Assembly: GCF_037975245.1 (NCBI RefSeq)
Contig: NC_092563.1
Location: 20,203,094 to 20,267,093, forward strand
Reading direction: 5' to 3'
DNA from: Apostichopus japonicus
Taxonomy: Eukaryota > Echinodermata > Holothuroidea > Aspidochirotida > Stichopodidae
Length of the DNA: 64,000 bases
The notes below the pieces were generated by a model that saw nothing but the letters and a program-made list of their open reading frames with translations, was not told where the DNA came from and made no database searches. Shown one piece after another: positions 1 through 11,880 of the stretch. The position numbers were made by a program, and so were the translations under genes. How positions within the stretch are numbered: the stretch's first letter is position 1; every line of letters begins with the position of its first letter.

Positions 1-46
1 CGATGAAGAAAACCGTTCGGAAAGATTGCAAGGAACATACAACATG
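1..46 (+). CDS. Candidate 3' end of an exon, cut by the window edge
   Basis: The first 46 bases are open in the frame beginning at base 2 and end at ATG|GTAAGA, a strong splice-donor match. Translation in that frame is acidic and polar (DEENRSERLQGTYNM). After base 46 the sequence turns AT-rich with frequent stops, as expected for intron. The product cannot be named from 15 residues. The alternative is a chance donor match, so confidence is low. Confidence 0.25.
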
Positions 47-3000
47 GTAAGAATTTTGTAACAAAGAAAAATATTTAAAAAAATCCAGTCTATGCTGTGC
101 ATGTGTCGTTTGAATTTACGGAACTGGCTAAACCGTATTGTGCATTGCGTTACCATGACTTACAACCATAGAATCCTTACAACCCATATGTACAATGTGT
201 TGGCGATGTATTGTACTACCCTGGTGCTGCAAATGAGAGTACATCATACATGTACAGTATGCTACATAGTACTACTACTAGTAGGGTTGGCTGAAGACTG
301 AAAGTTTGGCTCGGGGTGAAAGCTGCATAATGCAGCCATGTTAGGTAGGCATGTGTCATTTTATACTCATTATAAGTCTAGTACTTAGTCCTGGAGTTTT
401 GCAAATCAATTGTCTGAAAGGCTGTAAAGAATGTTTCATGAAACATGGAAGGTATAAATTCACTAAAAATGTAACCATAACTGTACATTGTATCGCTGCT
501 TGTTATTGTGGACATCATGGGCCCACATTTACTAGCAGGACACATCAGGGTTGTGCTACCATCATGCACAGTTTATAGGATCAGAAGTGAGTTTCCAGCC
601 AATGGTCAGTATACTGGATTCAAGGTGCCAGGAGAAAACTCAATTAGGAAGCCTTGGTTCAGAAAAACTTACAGAAACAACTTTTCTACTCTACGATTAT
701 GTTGGATCATTAATCCGTCAGAGTTCCCTCAGTGATGGTATATTGAAATTCAAGATTTAATTAAGGACGAAATGGTCATGTTCCAGGCCCAACATCAACA
801 ATGAAAAGAAGAGGCATGTATTGAAGCATTTGGACACATGTATTGGCTGTGATGTCATGTAATATGTGCGTAAGTGAACGGGGATTGACCTTTTTAGGAG
901 TATTTACCTCCCAGACATGTTTGCCTGGTTCTTTTTGTCTGGAAGCCAAAATATCCATATCTCCTATGATATTTGACAGAAAGTCATCATAAAGACCAAT
1001 GGAGGCAGCGGAACTCTTGAATGTTTAGACTTTGTTTCTTCAGCAGCAGGTGGTTTGTTTTACAATCTTTCTTCAGAAACTCAGCCCTCAACCCTGTAAA
1101 TGGTCTCCGATTGTTTGAATGTGTGTGATGCTGTGTTTCACGTTGCGCGTCAGTGTTGTACGTGTGGTCGTGAATGGGTAACATTGTTGCATTTGAGTTG
1201 GTCGTGCAGTGTTTCTTGGTTTAAATTACCCTCTATTCTATTTACTTTAACATTGATGGCGATGGACATGTATATCTTTTGTAGGCTTAAAGCCAAAATT
1301 TCATGTAAGTTTTTCCTTAAACCTCCTTTGATGTCACAAATTACATCAGTGTAATTTAAGAATGATATTGTCTATGGATAGTACAGTTTTATTTATATGT
1401 AATATAATGCAAGGAGAAAATAATGGTGTTAGTATTTTGAGTATGCTTTAACTATGTTTATGGATATTTGCAGTGTTCCATGATTATTGATTTTGTTTAA
1501 GGTTATACACTGTAGCTCATTGATGATTTTCATTATTGTGTATTATTGAATCCGTATTGCACATATGACTGCAACCACTGATTGTTGTTGATGTTGGTAT
1601 AGTCACGGGCTTGTTCAGAATGACTGTCTAGAACTGATGTTGAATAAACTTTGTTTGATTTATGATTTAAGATTTGAACTACGTTGTGTGAATTTTTGAC
1701 TCAATGACTGTGAGGTTTTAAACACCCTTTGGAATATAATCATTTTAACTACTTATTTTGACCTATCGCTATCATCCCCACTACCTCCTGAACAAAAATT
1801 GGTTTTCCTGAAATACGAATAAGAAATATTATTGCCATAACTAACTGACCCAGCATAGGCCTATTCCAGAAATTAATTGGCGCACTGAGATTTTTCACAA
1901 GATGTAACCCATCCCTTCTGAAGCTAACCTTATAGCTTATTACTACACAATAGGGCAATGAAGGAGGTGTTAATTTAGATGATACAGCAACATTTCTTCG
2001 TCTATTGCGGCTTCAGTGTAGTAACGCTAATACTAGTACTACTAGTACTAGTGCTCGGTCGCACTTCCTCAAAAGGATCGCCATTTGCCCCACTGGAGGA
2101 TTCCTGTTCCACGTGTTAAAATTTGGCTGAATTTGGCCGAATTTTCCATATAAATTTGGCCGATTTGGCCATAAAAAAATCAATGATTTGGCCGTAAACC
2201 TTTGGTTGCATCTGGCAGCCCTGAATATGACGTTATCGTTGTGTTATTTTGAAATCTCAGTTTGCAGAGGTCTGTTTTCGGATGCAAATATTAAAACGTT
2301 CATTTCTAATTAGTCCTTGAGGATTTAAAGGTGATGAGAATAGTTTTGAACATAGATTTTCTCATAGATTCAGAGGTACTTAATCTCGTTTAGTTGGATT
2401 TTACATGTCATGGCCTCATTAAATAACGATCCTGTATATTAGTCCTCAGCGTGATCTTAGACTTGGTAAAAAAAAATCCTATTCGGCGTATATAGGGCCT
2501 AAGTTAGGCCTAACAAGTAACAGTCATACGTCCCTTACTCCTTAGAGTTAGACATTAAATTTAGACTAGAGTTCATTAGTTTATACTTACAAGAACACAG
2601 GAATACAAGTATGCCACTAACTGATAGAACATATTTCACATCCATTATTCATATGTCCCTCAAACCTTTATGGAAACATGGAAAATGTAAGGGTGCGTTA
2701 CTGTAATAGTACAATATCAGCGATCTGACACGATTTCCCAGCAACACAAAGAGAATGTAAATGCAATTTATCCTAAATTGTGTGTGTAGGACCACAAATA
2801 GATTTGGTCTGGGAACAATTAGCTTATAAACTGTACATGTTCGATCAACCGTTCTGCAAACACGTCAAGAGAGTTTCAATATTACGGTGGCTTGCTTAAG
2901 CCATTTACTGTAGTTCATTAATTATGATATCAATTTTACGCAAAGCTTGCTGTTTCTTCCTATAATACTTATCGTCTTTGAATTTACACGAGTATTTTGA

Positions 3001-3353
3001 GAATTATGACATTCATTGCGAGATGAAATCATTTTGGTACATTTAAGAAGTGTTTCGAGACCTTGTTGTATGCGAACCATGTAGTGTCTAGCATAATGCC
3101 TACAGTGGCGTCCTTACATTTTTGAATATAGACTGAGATCTATGATCAGGCGGGCAGCGCTAGCTCCAGAGGTGAGCTCCAGCTCAGTGCACTGAATTAT
3201 TCATATCTTGCACGGGGGTTAACGCTTATTATTTTGTTTTTTCTCGACCTGAGGGTAGTCTGTGGCTCCGCCTATTTTCTATAAGACCCCGCCATTTCTC
3301 CACCTGAGGGTAGCGTGAATGTCGATCAAATCACATTGTCGATGTCCCATTGG

Positions 3354-3356
<3 letters not shown>
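47..3356. other. Non-coding stretch, nothing firm recognised
   Basis: This is AT-rich sequence with scattered short open frames, none with recognisable motifs, codon bias or convincing splice sites. Small structures are a cluster of degenerate ATTTGGCC motifs at about 2127-2215, a CTAGTACTA-type run at 2030-2052, and the 12-mer ACCTGAGGGTAG occurring twice (about 3247 and 3302). It is probably intron or intergenic DNA. Confidence 0.5.

Positions 3357-3404
<48 letters not shown>
3357..3404. repeat. (TA)n microsatellite
   Basis: About 24 uninterrupted TA dinucleotides. It produces an artificial Ile-Tyr repeat frame when translated. Confidence 0.95.
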
Positions 3405-3408
<4 letters not shown>

Positions 3409-3777
3409 GTGGGAAGCACCCCTGGGAGCAAGTTGATATGGTATACTTCAATGTGCCAGTAGTGATTAGATTGAAGTTACCACCTACTTTAAGTACTTGA
3501 GGTGAAGTTTGTATACTGTACAGTACGCTGACATATGTATCGTTACGTAGCAGGGATGTTAGGGGTATTTATAGTGCTAAGGGTTTTGCTGGAAAAGAAC
3601 AAATGAAAACGCCAGAGAAAAGAGAGCTCCACTGGAGTTAAAGGCTAGTTACTTATTTATTGACAATAAACAATGTGAGAAAGACTGTCTACACTATGAT
3701 ATACTTTTACTTAACTTTCTACAGACTATAGCTACCTTCATGGACAAGATATAAGGGCTAAATTCTCTCGGGGTGAG
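3405..3777. other. Non-coding, nothing seen
   Basis: Unique-looking AT-rich sequence between the TA tract and the palindrome. No open frame with recognisable content and no repeat shared with the rest of the window was found. Confidence 0.4.
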
Positions 3778-3892
3778 CATAGGCGTACCAGGCGGGGGGG
3801 GGGGGCAGGGGGGCAGACTGCCCCCCAATTTCCAGAGGACAAGAAATTCGGGCAAAAGTCCTGAAAAATTCGGGCAGCCTAAGAGGAGAACA

Positions 3893-3926
<34 letters not shown>

Positions 3927-4033
3927 TTCTCCTCTTAGGCTGCCCGAATTTTTCAGGACTTTTGCCCGAATTTCTTGTCCTCTGGAAAAAAAATTTTGGG
4001 GGGGCAGTCTGCCCCCCGCCTCGTACGCCTATG
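3778..4033. mobile_element. 256-bp near-perfect palindrome (foldback/MITE-like element)
   Basis: The left arm starts CATAGGCGTACCAGGCGGGG and the right arm ends with its complement (GCCTCGTACGCCTATG). The two arms match over about 115 bases each, including AATTCGGGCAAAAGTCCTG and its complement, and are separated only by a short (TA)n centre at about 3897-3924. The outer arms carry G and C runs. Both strands therefore give mirrored spurious frames. The terminal GTACGCCTATG also ends another repeat at about 6536, so this is probably a family terminus. No clear target duplication was found. Confidence 0.75.
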
Positions 4034-5388
4034 GACAGCAACGTTACAATTAGTTGCATTGAGACCGTCGGTATAATGCGCTATATAAATAAGTTATTTA
4101 AACAAAATACGTTGTGTAAATTGAGCACGATAAATGCAAAAATGTTTGCAGACAATGGTAAGGACTATTAGCAAAACAAATCACAGGAAATTTGGAAACA
4201 CATCATTGACTGCTTTCAGCATGAAACTTCTTTGTAACGCCGGGAGTGTTTTTAACCTTCTACTTTGCGGTTGATTGTTATCATTTATTTGTTTTGAAAC
4301 AAATTCAATATACAAAGGATTGGAAGAAATGTTGGTTCTTTTGAGAAGTTGCGTTTTTTTTAAAGAAAGAAAGAAAGATATTATTCCAAAAAGTACGAAA
4401 ACATGTTATTGGAAACCTGCTCAAATATCGAATCCTGTGTCGTTGTACTCTTGTTTACACAATTTACACGTTGACACTGAGGGTTATATCTACGATTTGT
4501 GCAAACAGATGAATATTTTTTTTCATCTCCCTGGTTTAAAGTTGCAGGTAAAACGGCATGTCTATTAAGTGTTTATATGAATGAGGAATTGTTATAACGG
4601 AACGCCATTACTCTTTTAGAGATGTGTAACCATTTTCTCTAAAACTTTCCTAGCTTCCAAAATTGTTATTATTTTGAATTCTTATACATGAACTCATACT
4701 TTCATTTGTGGCTTCATCATCTGTTACTAACAATGTGTTCAAATTTGTTGGATCACAGTGTTCTTGTGTTTAATTGTTTCTACCTGGTAAGTTGCAACAC
4801 ATAATTTAAAACACAAAAAAGCACCTACGGTTACAGTTTACCGTTAATCAATGAATCACAGGTCGGGATGTGTCTGTTGTATAAAGCTTTACAAGATTGA
4901 TTGCCCTACACAACAAACAATAACAACACCACTGAACTGAACAATGTGGCAACAAACACGTATTTAATGTAGATCCCACCCGTACAGTATACCCACAAAG
5001 AAATGTGTAATACCCACACGTTTATAGTATTCGAGTCCAGTTTTCTGCACTCGGACTTTAGACCAATTCCAATTTGGTATATCATCTTGCTTGGCAGATC
5101 TCTTATTTCTGAAGTTAACTCTTTGAGTGTCCAGAATGAGTACTTATGTAAGGAGTCAATGCAGTCTTACACATTTAGCCACACATACATTGAATATATA
5201 TGAAATATTAATATATGTATGCAGTAGCTTGCCCGAATCTTTTTCATATTTTTGCCCGACAATTCTATGATTTTCTTTATTTAGCATCATGATGCCCGAA
5301 TATTTCCGTGTAACACCACCGTAAGCGCAGTTCATCTGGGCTACCACGCTTTTGCTCGATCAATTTTTTTCTAACTAGTCAATTGTTT
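4034..5388. other. Non-coding, weak exon candidate only
   Basis: This contains a 97-codon frame (4275-4568) that crosses a GCAG|GTAAAA donor-like site, but it has no recognisable domain and includes a GAAA-type low-complexity run (about 4364-4378). The rest shows nothing identifiable. Confidence 0.35.
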
Positions 5389-6006
5389 ACCTGGACAAAG
5401 GGTGGCGGAACCGGGGGCACAGGGGGCACGTGCCTGAGGTGCCTCAAGTTAGCAAGAGGCCAGGGAACCAGAATGAACACTCGGGAAGGGCCGTTTCCGG
5501 CCATCTGAGGGGTTTGTTAAACCAAAAATTTTCTAGTACGCTCCGCGCCAACCGATGGTGGCGCTCCGCTCAGATAGTCGTGCATACAACGTTGCAAATC
5601 CTGGCTAAGCCCGTGACTTTTAATGAATTTCTGTGGGGCAAACTCAAAGCTATTTTGAATGGAAAAAATTTGTTAAGATATTAACAAGAAAAAAACTTTA
5701 ATTCGGAAGATTCCTACATTAGCAACTAGCATGATTTCACCTCATTTTGTCTCAAAAGAAAAATTGTTCTTGGTTTCCCAATTTGCGAATTGGATATTGC
5801 AGTGCTAGTATGCATATTTTCCTTTGGGGGGGGGGGCGTTGATGGAGTGATGTCTATACACAAATATGATAATGCAATAAGAGTTATAAAGGGTACTAAA
5901 TATAAGGCTGCATCAGTCCAATCGAATTTCTGCAAAGTGCCCTTTGAATTGATGTCGGTGCCCCCCCCCCCAGATTAAAAGTGCTTCCGCCGCCCTTGAC
6001 CTGGAC
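5389..6006. mobile_element. hAT-like non-autonomous DNA transposon with 8-bp target duplication
   Basis: The element proper is about 5397-5998. It is flanked by identical ACCTGGAC on both sides (5389-5396 and 5999-6006), the 8-bp duplication typical of hAT transposons. Its ends are imperfect inverted repeats: AAAGGGTGGCGGAA at the left, and CAAGGGCGGCGGAA when the right end is read in complement. Each is followed by a long G run (C run on the right). There is no transposase frame inside, so it is a MITE-type element. It carries the 100-bp core repeat at 5481-5580. Confidence 0.7.
5481..5580 (+). repeat. Dispersed ~100-bp core repeat, copy 1
   Basis: This is one of three copies in the window sharing GCCGTTTCCGGCCATCTGAG and GCGCCAACCGATGGTGGCGC, the latter an imperfect inverted repeat. 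The copy lies inside the hAT-like element at 5397-5998. All three copies have the same orientation. Confidence 0.8.
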
Positions 6007-6370
6007 ATCCCCAACATGTTAATAAGAAACATTTTCTTTTTCATGGATGGGGGGGGTGCAGGTTTATCATATTCTTTGTTATATTTTATACTTTTTTTCT
6101 GAGACAAATTGCAGTCTCACCCGACACAGCGACATTATCCCGCCTACGTGTCGTTGAACAATGTATGTTTTCCTGGAGGTAGCTGAGTACTATGTTAAAA
6201 TAATAAATAAGGTAACTAAATAGGAGCTTAAAAAATATACTGTCCCATTTTTCCCTTCAAAGTGATGTTACCTTTTTTTCTTCTTCTAATTTACCAAATT
6301 TTTGGGGAAGTGTAAATTTCTAAAACGTGAGATTATAAAATAAAGAATGTTTAGATGCAACTTGCAAGGC
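6007..6370. other. Non-coding, nothing seen
   Basis: AT-rich sequence with one G7 run near 6050. No frame or shared repeat was recognised. Confidence 0.4.
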
Positions 6371-6536
6371 CTCAGAAGTGCCGTTTCCGGCAATCTGAGA
6401 GGCATTGTTTGCCAAAAATTTTCTTGTACGCTACGCGCCAACCGATGGTGGCGCTCCGCTTAGATAGTGTCACGGGAACTTTCGGGCACAAAAAGTTCTG
6501 CCCCCCCAAACTGAAATGGTCCCGTACGCCTATGGG
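6371..6536 (+). mobile_element. Core repeat copy 2 within a repeat fragment ending GTACGCCTATG
   Basis: Bases 6371-6470 match the 100-bp core at 5481-5580 with few changes. They continue through a C7 run to CCGTACGCCTATGG, the same terminus seen at the right end of the 3778-4033 palindrome. The left end of the element is not defined. Confidence 0.6.
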
Positions 6537-6781
6537 GTTGAGGGGACCTATCTAATCTCCTCTGATAAGAACCTCTATCACTTTACTAGCAGATTCTCAC
6601 TCTGAGTTGATCAGAGGGGTTACCGAACGAACTCTTCCTGAATATCACACTCAAATCACAAAATAGGACTGGGGCAAGTTGAAGTTAATTGCATGGGTGA
6701 TTGTTATATTATTACATAACAGTATGTACACGCTTTGTATGTATGTGTTAGATACTTGTGCGTGTGCGTGTATGTGACGCC

Positions 6782-7945
6782 CTTGGCTCGTAAACACGAT
6801 AACTCAACAATGGCATGTTGGATTGCAGTCATACTTAGTACATAGATGGTCCATAATGAGGTCACAGGGTCAAACGTAAAAATCTTCAAAAGTTAATAAC
6901 TCCGCAACCAAAACTCAGAATTTATTCATACTTGGTTTTAATGTGTTGGTAGATATTGGGTGCATGGTAACATATGTTCAAGTTGATATTATGCATATTT
7001 ATTATGGGGCGGGGCTTAAGTTTATTTTCTCTAAAATAGCTTGTAAACACGGTAACTGAACAATGACAAGTTTGATTGAAGTCATACTTGAAACAAATAT
7101 GCGCCATAGTGAGTAGTAGAACCCTATCGATTTTGGTGCTCATGTCATGAATAATAATGAGGTCACGGGGTCAAACGTAAAAATCTTCAAATGCTAATAA
7201 CTCCGCAACCAAAACTCAGAATTTACTTATACTTGGTATTAGTATGTTGGTAGATAGCGGGTACATGGTGATATATGTTTAAGTTGAAATTATGCATATT
7301 TATTATGGGGCGGGGCTTAAGTTGATTTTCACTAAAATAGCTTGTAAACACGGTAACTGAACTACTACACGTTGGATTGAAGTCATACTTGGTACATAGA
7401 TGCCCCATAGTGAGTAGATGAACCCTATTGATTTTGGTGCACATCTTATGAATAATAATGAGGTCACGGGTCAAACGTGAAAATGTCCAAATGCTAATAA
7501 CTCCGCAACCGAAAGTCAGAATTTATTCATACTTGGTATTAATGTGTTGGTAGATAGTGGGTACATGGTAACATATGTTCAAGTTGATATTATGCATATT
7601 TATAAGGGGGCTTGGCTTAAATTCATTATCAAAAAATAGCTTTTAAACACAGTAACTGAACAACAACAAGTTGGATTGAAGTCATACTTGATACATATAT
7701 GTGCCATAGTGAGTAGATGGGCCCTTTTGATTTTGGGTGCTCATCTCGAGAATATTAATGAGGTCACAGGGTCAAATGTAAACATTTTCAGAATTGAATC
7801 ATACTTTGTGTGAAGGCGTTGGTAGATAGCGGGTACATGATAATGTATGTTCACTGTGATATTATGCACATTTATTAGGGGGCAGGGCTTGAGTTGATTT
7901 TTGCTAAAAATAGCTTGCAAACGTATGGTAAGTTAACATATTTAG
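6782..7945 (+). repeat. Tandem cluster of a ~301-bp repeat, about four units
   Basis: The phrase AATGAGGTCAC recurs at 6855, 7156, 7457 and 7757, giving periods of 301, 301 and 300 bp. Each unit contains TTCAAATGCTAATAACTCCG, a CATACTTGGTATTA-type stretch, a GGGGCGGGGCTTAAG segment and GCTTGTAAACACGGTAACTG, with obvious divergence between units. The short open frames inside are not supported as genes. Confidence 0.8.
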
Positions 7946-8311
<366 letters not shown>

Positions 8312-8413
8312 AGAAAGACAGTGAGATGTTTAGTTAGGTAAGGCACAGTTCTATTTCATGGACATTGCCATGATTTACTTAACTGTTACTTTAATCAGAT
8401 TTCTTCACTGTAG

Positions 8414-8417
<4 letters not shown>

Positions 8418-8444
<27 letters not shown>
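8418..8444. repeat. (CA)n microsatellite
   Basis: About 13 CA dinucleotides, immediately before the left arm of an inverted repeat. Confidence 0.9.
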
Positions 8445-8446
8445 TG

Positions 8447-8627
8447 TTTGTGTTTCATTCAGACCGAGGACCCCATTGTATTTTCCATTGTTCCAATCCA
8501 CGTACCCTAAACTTAACAATACCCCATACAATAGAATTCTTCCGAGGACGTGGTGATTCTTTAGAAATCACAACCGAGGACCTGAAATTCTTTTGTTCAA
8601 GTCCTCGGTCGGATAGAAAAACAAACG
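8447..8627. repeat. Imperfect inverted repeat around CCGAGGAC motifs
   Basis: The left arm 8447-8471 ends AGACCGAGGAC. The right arm 8601-8627 begins GTCCTCGGTC and continues into a complement of the TTTGTGTTT edge. CCGAGGAC also occurs twice inside (near 8552 and 8573). It may be a decayed foldback element. No target duplication was seen. Confidence 0.45.
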
Positions 8628-9000
8628 CACATACGCACACAAAAGGAGTAAACTTGCACCTTTAGATATCATAGGAAGAAATTTGCTTATACACCTTTCA
8701 TGTTTTCAGGATTTTCTGTGTGAGAGGAGGCAATTTTTTTGAAAGCTGACCTTGATCAGCAAGTTTGTATGACATGTCTATCATACAGGACACAGGACAG
8801 TGTCTTAAGTCATCATGTGGAAAAGTTACAAATATGATGACCCCTAACGGAACCAGTGGTGGACCTTTTTTTACAGTTTTCTTTTTATCTGCAATTTAAA
8901 AGTACTAAAAGGAAAAACAACTTAATATATCACGAAGAAATAAAAGAGGATATTAACTGAAATATTAAATGCTCGAAGTTTTACATTTTCCCAAATCCAG
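8628..9000. other. Probable intron sequence ahead of a candidate exon
   Basis: AT-rich with stops in all frames. It ends in a pyrimidine-containing stretch and CCAAATCCAG, a plausible acceptor for the segment that follows. Confidence 0.3.
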
Positions 9001-9254
9001 GGGAACAAAGAATAGCTTCAACCATAAGAATTGAATGTGGTCGATATCATGTACCCCAAGTGGGAGACACAGTTCAAGGCAACATGTGTGTGCTGTTGGA
9101 TATGCCTTCTGATGCAGTGAATGTCATTACCCTTGGTGAATCCAGTGAGGGGAATTGCATCAGCACCAGTACAGAAGCGAAGCATGTGATGCAATCAGAG
9201 CATGTACGTGCTTCCACCGTCATGGACAACATATCTACCACATTGTCCAGCTGT
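9001..9254 (+). CDS. Candidate internal exon, product not recognised
   Basis: A 254-bp open segment lies between an acceptor-like TTTTCCCAAATCCAG and a donor GTAAGG. It would enter with two bases of a codon and leave in phase 0, giving 84 codons. The translation has balanced composition (for example CGRYHVPQVGDTVQGNMCVL and MPSDAVNVITLGESSEG) unlike the low-complexity frames around it. I do not recognise a domain. There is no neighbouring exon in compatible phase nearby. It sits between the two oppositely oriented 301-bp repeat clusters. The alternative is a chance open frame or a piece of an old transposon. Confidence 0.35.
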
Positions 9255-9649
9255 GTAAGGAATAAACATTTGAATTATGATGAAATATGTAAAAAAAAAA
9301 TCTGCTTGAATGCCTTAGTGGTTTAATGAATATACAAAAGCATTCAATGATAATTAAAACCAGAATAAAAACATTTCATGGTTACTTGCTGCTGCTCATT
9401 GATTTGATTAAGAGGGAACAATTCAAGTATCTAATGCTGAAGTATTCCCTTAAGTAAAGTGTAAAAATTGTTGTTACCATAATGCTAGCCAGGGCCCTTC
9501 ATAAATAGGCATGAACCATTTGTAGCACACATCAGCATGCCTCTGCTATCTACAAATATCACTTCTCCTATTTTGAAGATCAAACATATGATTTTCACAT
9601 AAGTAATTGCAATTTGATATATAATCCCTCACCCAGTAAACTCATCATT
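9255..9649. other. Non-coding, nothing seen
   Basis: AT-rich sequence following the candidate exon. No open frame or repeat recognised. Confidence 0.4.
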
Positions 9650-10570
9650 AGTCATGACATGAGCACCAAAATCAATTAGGTTCACCTACTCACTAAAAAT
9701 GGTAATGATCAATAATTGCCTTGTAAAGTTATTAATCATACAAACTTCTAACTTCAATAATGCAAGGCCACTCCACCTCATAATTATGCATGTTATCAAT
9801 TGCAATGCAAATTGCCAGGTGTAGGCTATACCTACAAAAACACGCTCACGTCTTATGAAACTGCGACTTGTGATTGTTGAGTTATTGAAATTTGAAGATT
9901 TTGACGTTGACTCTGTGACCTCATTAGGGTTAATCTAATCATAATGGACCAGCCACTCACCAAGTATGTTATTGATCAATCATTCCCTTGTCTAGTTATT
10001 GTGCATACAAACTTCTGTTACTAAAATAATGCTCAGCCCCGCCTCCTCATAAAAATGCATAATAGCAATTTACAAGACAAATCTGCATGTAAAGGTCCTC
10101 TACCAATATCACCATACCAAATTTGAAGAATCCCCAACTTGTGGTTGCCAAGTTATTGCAATTTGAAGATATTGATGTTTGACCCTGTGACCTCATTAAT
10201 ATTCATTATATGAGCACCAATAAGCATACGGCTTATCTAATCATTATGGACCACCCACCAACCAAGTATGTTATTGATCAATTATTTCCTTGTCTAGTTA
10301 TTGTGCATACAAACTTCTGTTACTAAAATAATGCTCAGCCCTGCCTCCTCATAAAAATGCATGATATCAATTACAAGACAAATCGGTATGTAAAGGTCCT
10401 CTACCAATATCACCATACCAAATTTGAAGAATCCCCAACTTGTGGTTGCCAAGTTATTGCAATTTGAAGTTATTGATGTCTGACCCTGTGACCTCATTAA
10501 TATTCATTATATGAGTACCAAACTAAATAAGGTTCATCAACTCATTATGGACCATCCACCCACCAAGTAT
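9650..10570 (-). repeat. Tandem cluster of the ~301-bp repeat in inverted orientation
   Basis: TGACCTCATTA recurs at about 9916, 10188 and 10489 (spacings 272 and 301). The complement gives TAATGAGGTCACAGGGTCAAA, matching the unit edge of the 6782-7945 cluster, with GGCGGGGCT also shared. The two clusters are therefore diverged members of one family facing each other across about 1.7 kb. Confidence 0.7.
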
Positions 10571-10726
10571 GGCATTGATCAATCATTCCACTGGTGACAG
10601 TTAATTACAAAATGTATGGTGGGCAAACAGATTTTTTATAGAAGCAATCAATTGGAATGAGATTACATTGTATCATGGTGTGTCTTGCAGTTAATGGCTC
10701 AATTAAAATCATAAGCCATGTATTAC

Positions 10727-10988
10727 CATGTTGAAACGAAACAAGACATCTCCATCATTCACATGAACCTGTAGTATGTCATCCTCTGACTTTCTGCCGA
10801 CCATCATGTAATACAGAGCTGGGTGAAGCATCCAGAAACCTGGTCCTCCATGGAGTATACACCATGCAACAAAACTCCCTGTCAGTTTGTACTTTCCCTT
10901 CTCTAAGGAGGCGTATGTCGTGAGAAAATTATAAACGGCCCCCTTCCTCTCAAAGACACCTAGGTTTGGTAACTGCTGTGTAAGTAGT
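10727..10988 (-). CDS. Candidate exon of a HECT/G2E3-like E3 ubiquitin ligase
   Basis: The reverse strand is open for 87 codons between an acceptor-like TTTTTCCATATTAG and ATG|GTAATA (262 bp, enters with one base of a codon, leaves in phase 0). The translation runs LLTQQLPNLGVFERKGAVYN to a segment containing KLTGSFVAWCILHGGPGF and then ALYYMMVGRKSEDD. The order VFE...G.F..C.LHGGP.F..L......MVG resembles the region of G2E3-like proteins where an 'FEG' motif precedes a helix with a QGGP or HGGP motif leading into the HECT-type fold. Such genes are numerous in marine invertebrates and would transfer ubiquitin in the nucleus or cytoplasm. The catalytic cysteine would lie in a later exon, not seen here. 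An alternative acceptor is the CACAGCAG a few codons downstream. The family call is from pattern memory, without an alignment. Confidence 0.5.
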
Positions 10989-11036
10989 CTAATATGGAAA
11001 AAGGACAGATGAACATTATTCTGGTCAGGGGGTTGA

Positions 11037-11038
<2 letters not shown>

Positions 11039-11080
<42 letters not shown>

Positions 11081-11091
11081 ATACATATATG

Positions 11092-11122
<31 letters not shown>
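11039..11122. repeat. (TA)n-rich microsatellite
   Basis: Two TA runs separated by GATATACATATATGATATAC. Together with the TA tract at 11781-11880 it brackets a TIR-type candidate element. Confidence 0.9.
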
Positions 11123-11124
<2 letters not shown>

Positions 11125-11126
11125 AA

Positions 11127-11775
11127 CAGGGTTGTAGCTAGGAGTTTGCAGGTGGCGGTCGAATTTTCTGGAGTGGCAGTTGCCTGCCAATCCTGCGTCC
11201 TGGGGGAGGGGTATAGGGGAGGGGATTTTGCCTTATGCACAGTGCTCAGATGCAAAATGGTAACTTATATGGCCATAATTTGAGGCATTCAAATTCCACT
11301 ACTTCAGACCATTATGGATGGGACAATAACAATTTGAATTTTTAATACCTTATAAGGCTTATAAAATGTTAGATTAATAATGTGATATATGTTGTATTGT
11401 GATTTATGATATGAAAGATTTAATGTACTGTACAGTATTTCATTACTTGCATTGCTACACACGTTCACGTCATCGGTATTCAATATAGCGCTAATGTACT
11501 GAGTAGAGATATTCAGTAATTCAGTTTGTTTGTAGTTGCGGTCGAACAACACAGTGACCTTCCGATTTCCATATTTATATTATTTGTCCAATGTTCAAAT
11601 CAGTTTTGAGTGAGAGTGATTTCTTTTACAGTCATTTTGTGACACTATTTACTGGATTTTGTACTGGCTGATCATAAGCGCGAGTGCCGGTCTTTATTAG
11701 AACTTTTTTTTGAGTACCGGTCAGCATACGTTAGTGCTGGCCAAGTCCAACCGGCGCCGACCTGCGTAGCTACAA

Positions 11776-11776
<1 letters not shown>
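11127..11776. mobile_element. Candidate TIR element set between two TA microsatellites
   Basis: The left end is CAGGGTTGTAGCTAGG and the right end is CCTGCGTAGCTACAAC, so GTTGTAGCTA is an exact 10-bp inverted repeat. It is followed by CAGGT and GGCG similarity on both arms. Length is about 650 bp with no transposase frame. The CAGGG start is hAT-like. The TA-rich flanks prevent recognition of a target duplication. Confidence 0.5.
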
Positions 11777-11780
<4 letters not shown>

Positions 11781-11867
<87 letters not shown>

Positions 11868-11880
11868 TATTTATATATAT
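11781..11880. repeat. (TA)n microsatellite
   Basis: About 70 bases of pure TA followed by interrupted TA-rich sequence. Confidence 0.95.

Noticed and set aside
351-578. 75-codon frame with a signal-peptide-like start and eight cysteines
   Set aside because: It could be read as a small secreted cysteine-rich peptide, but there is no recognisable family, splice context or codon bias, and another frame is open opposite. A chance ORF is more likely.
3694-4171. Mirrored 121- and 132-codon frames on opposite strands
   Set aside because: They are translations of the palindrome, so the two strands give nearly the same peptide. Not genes.
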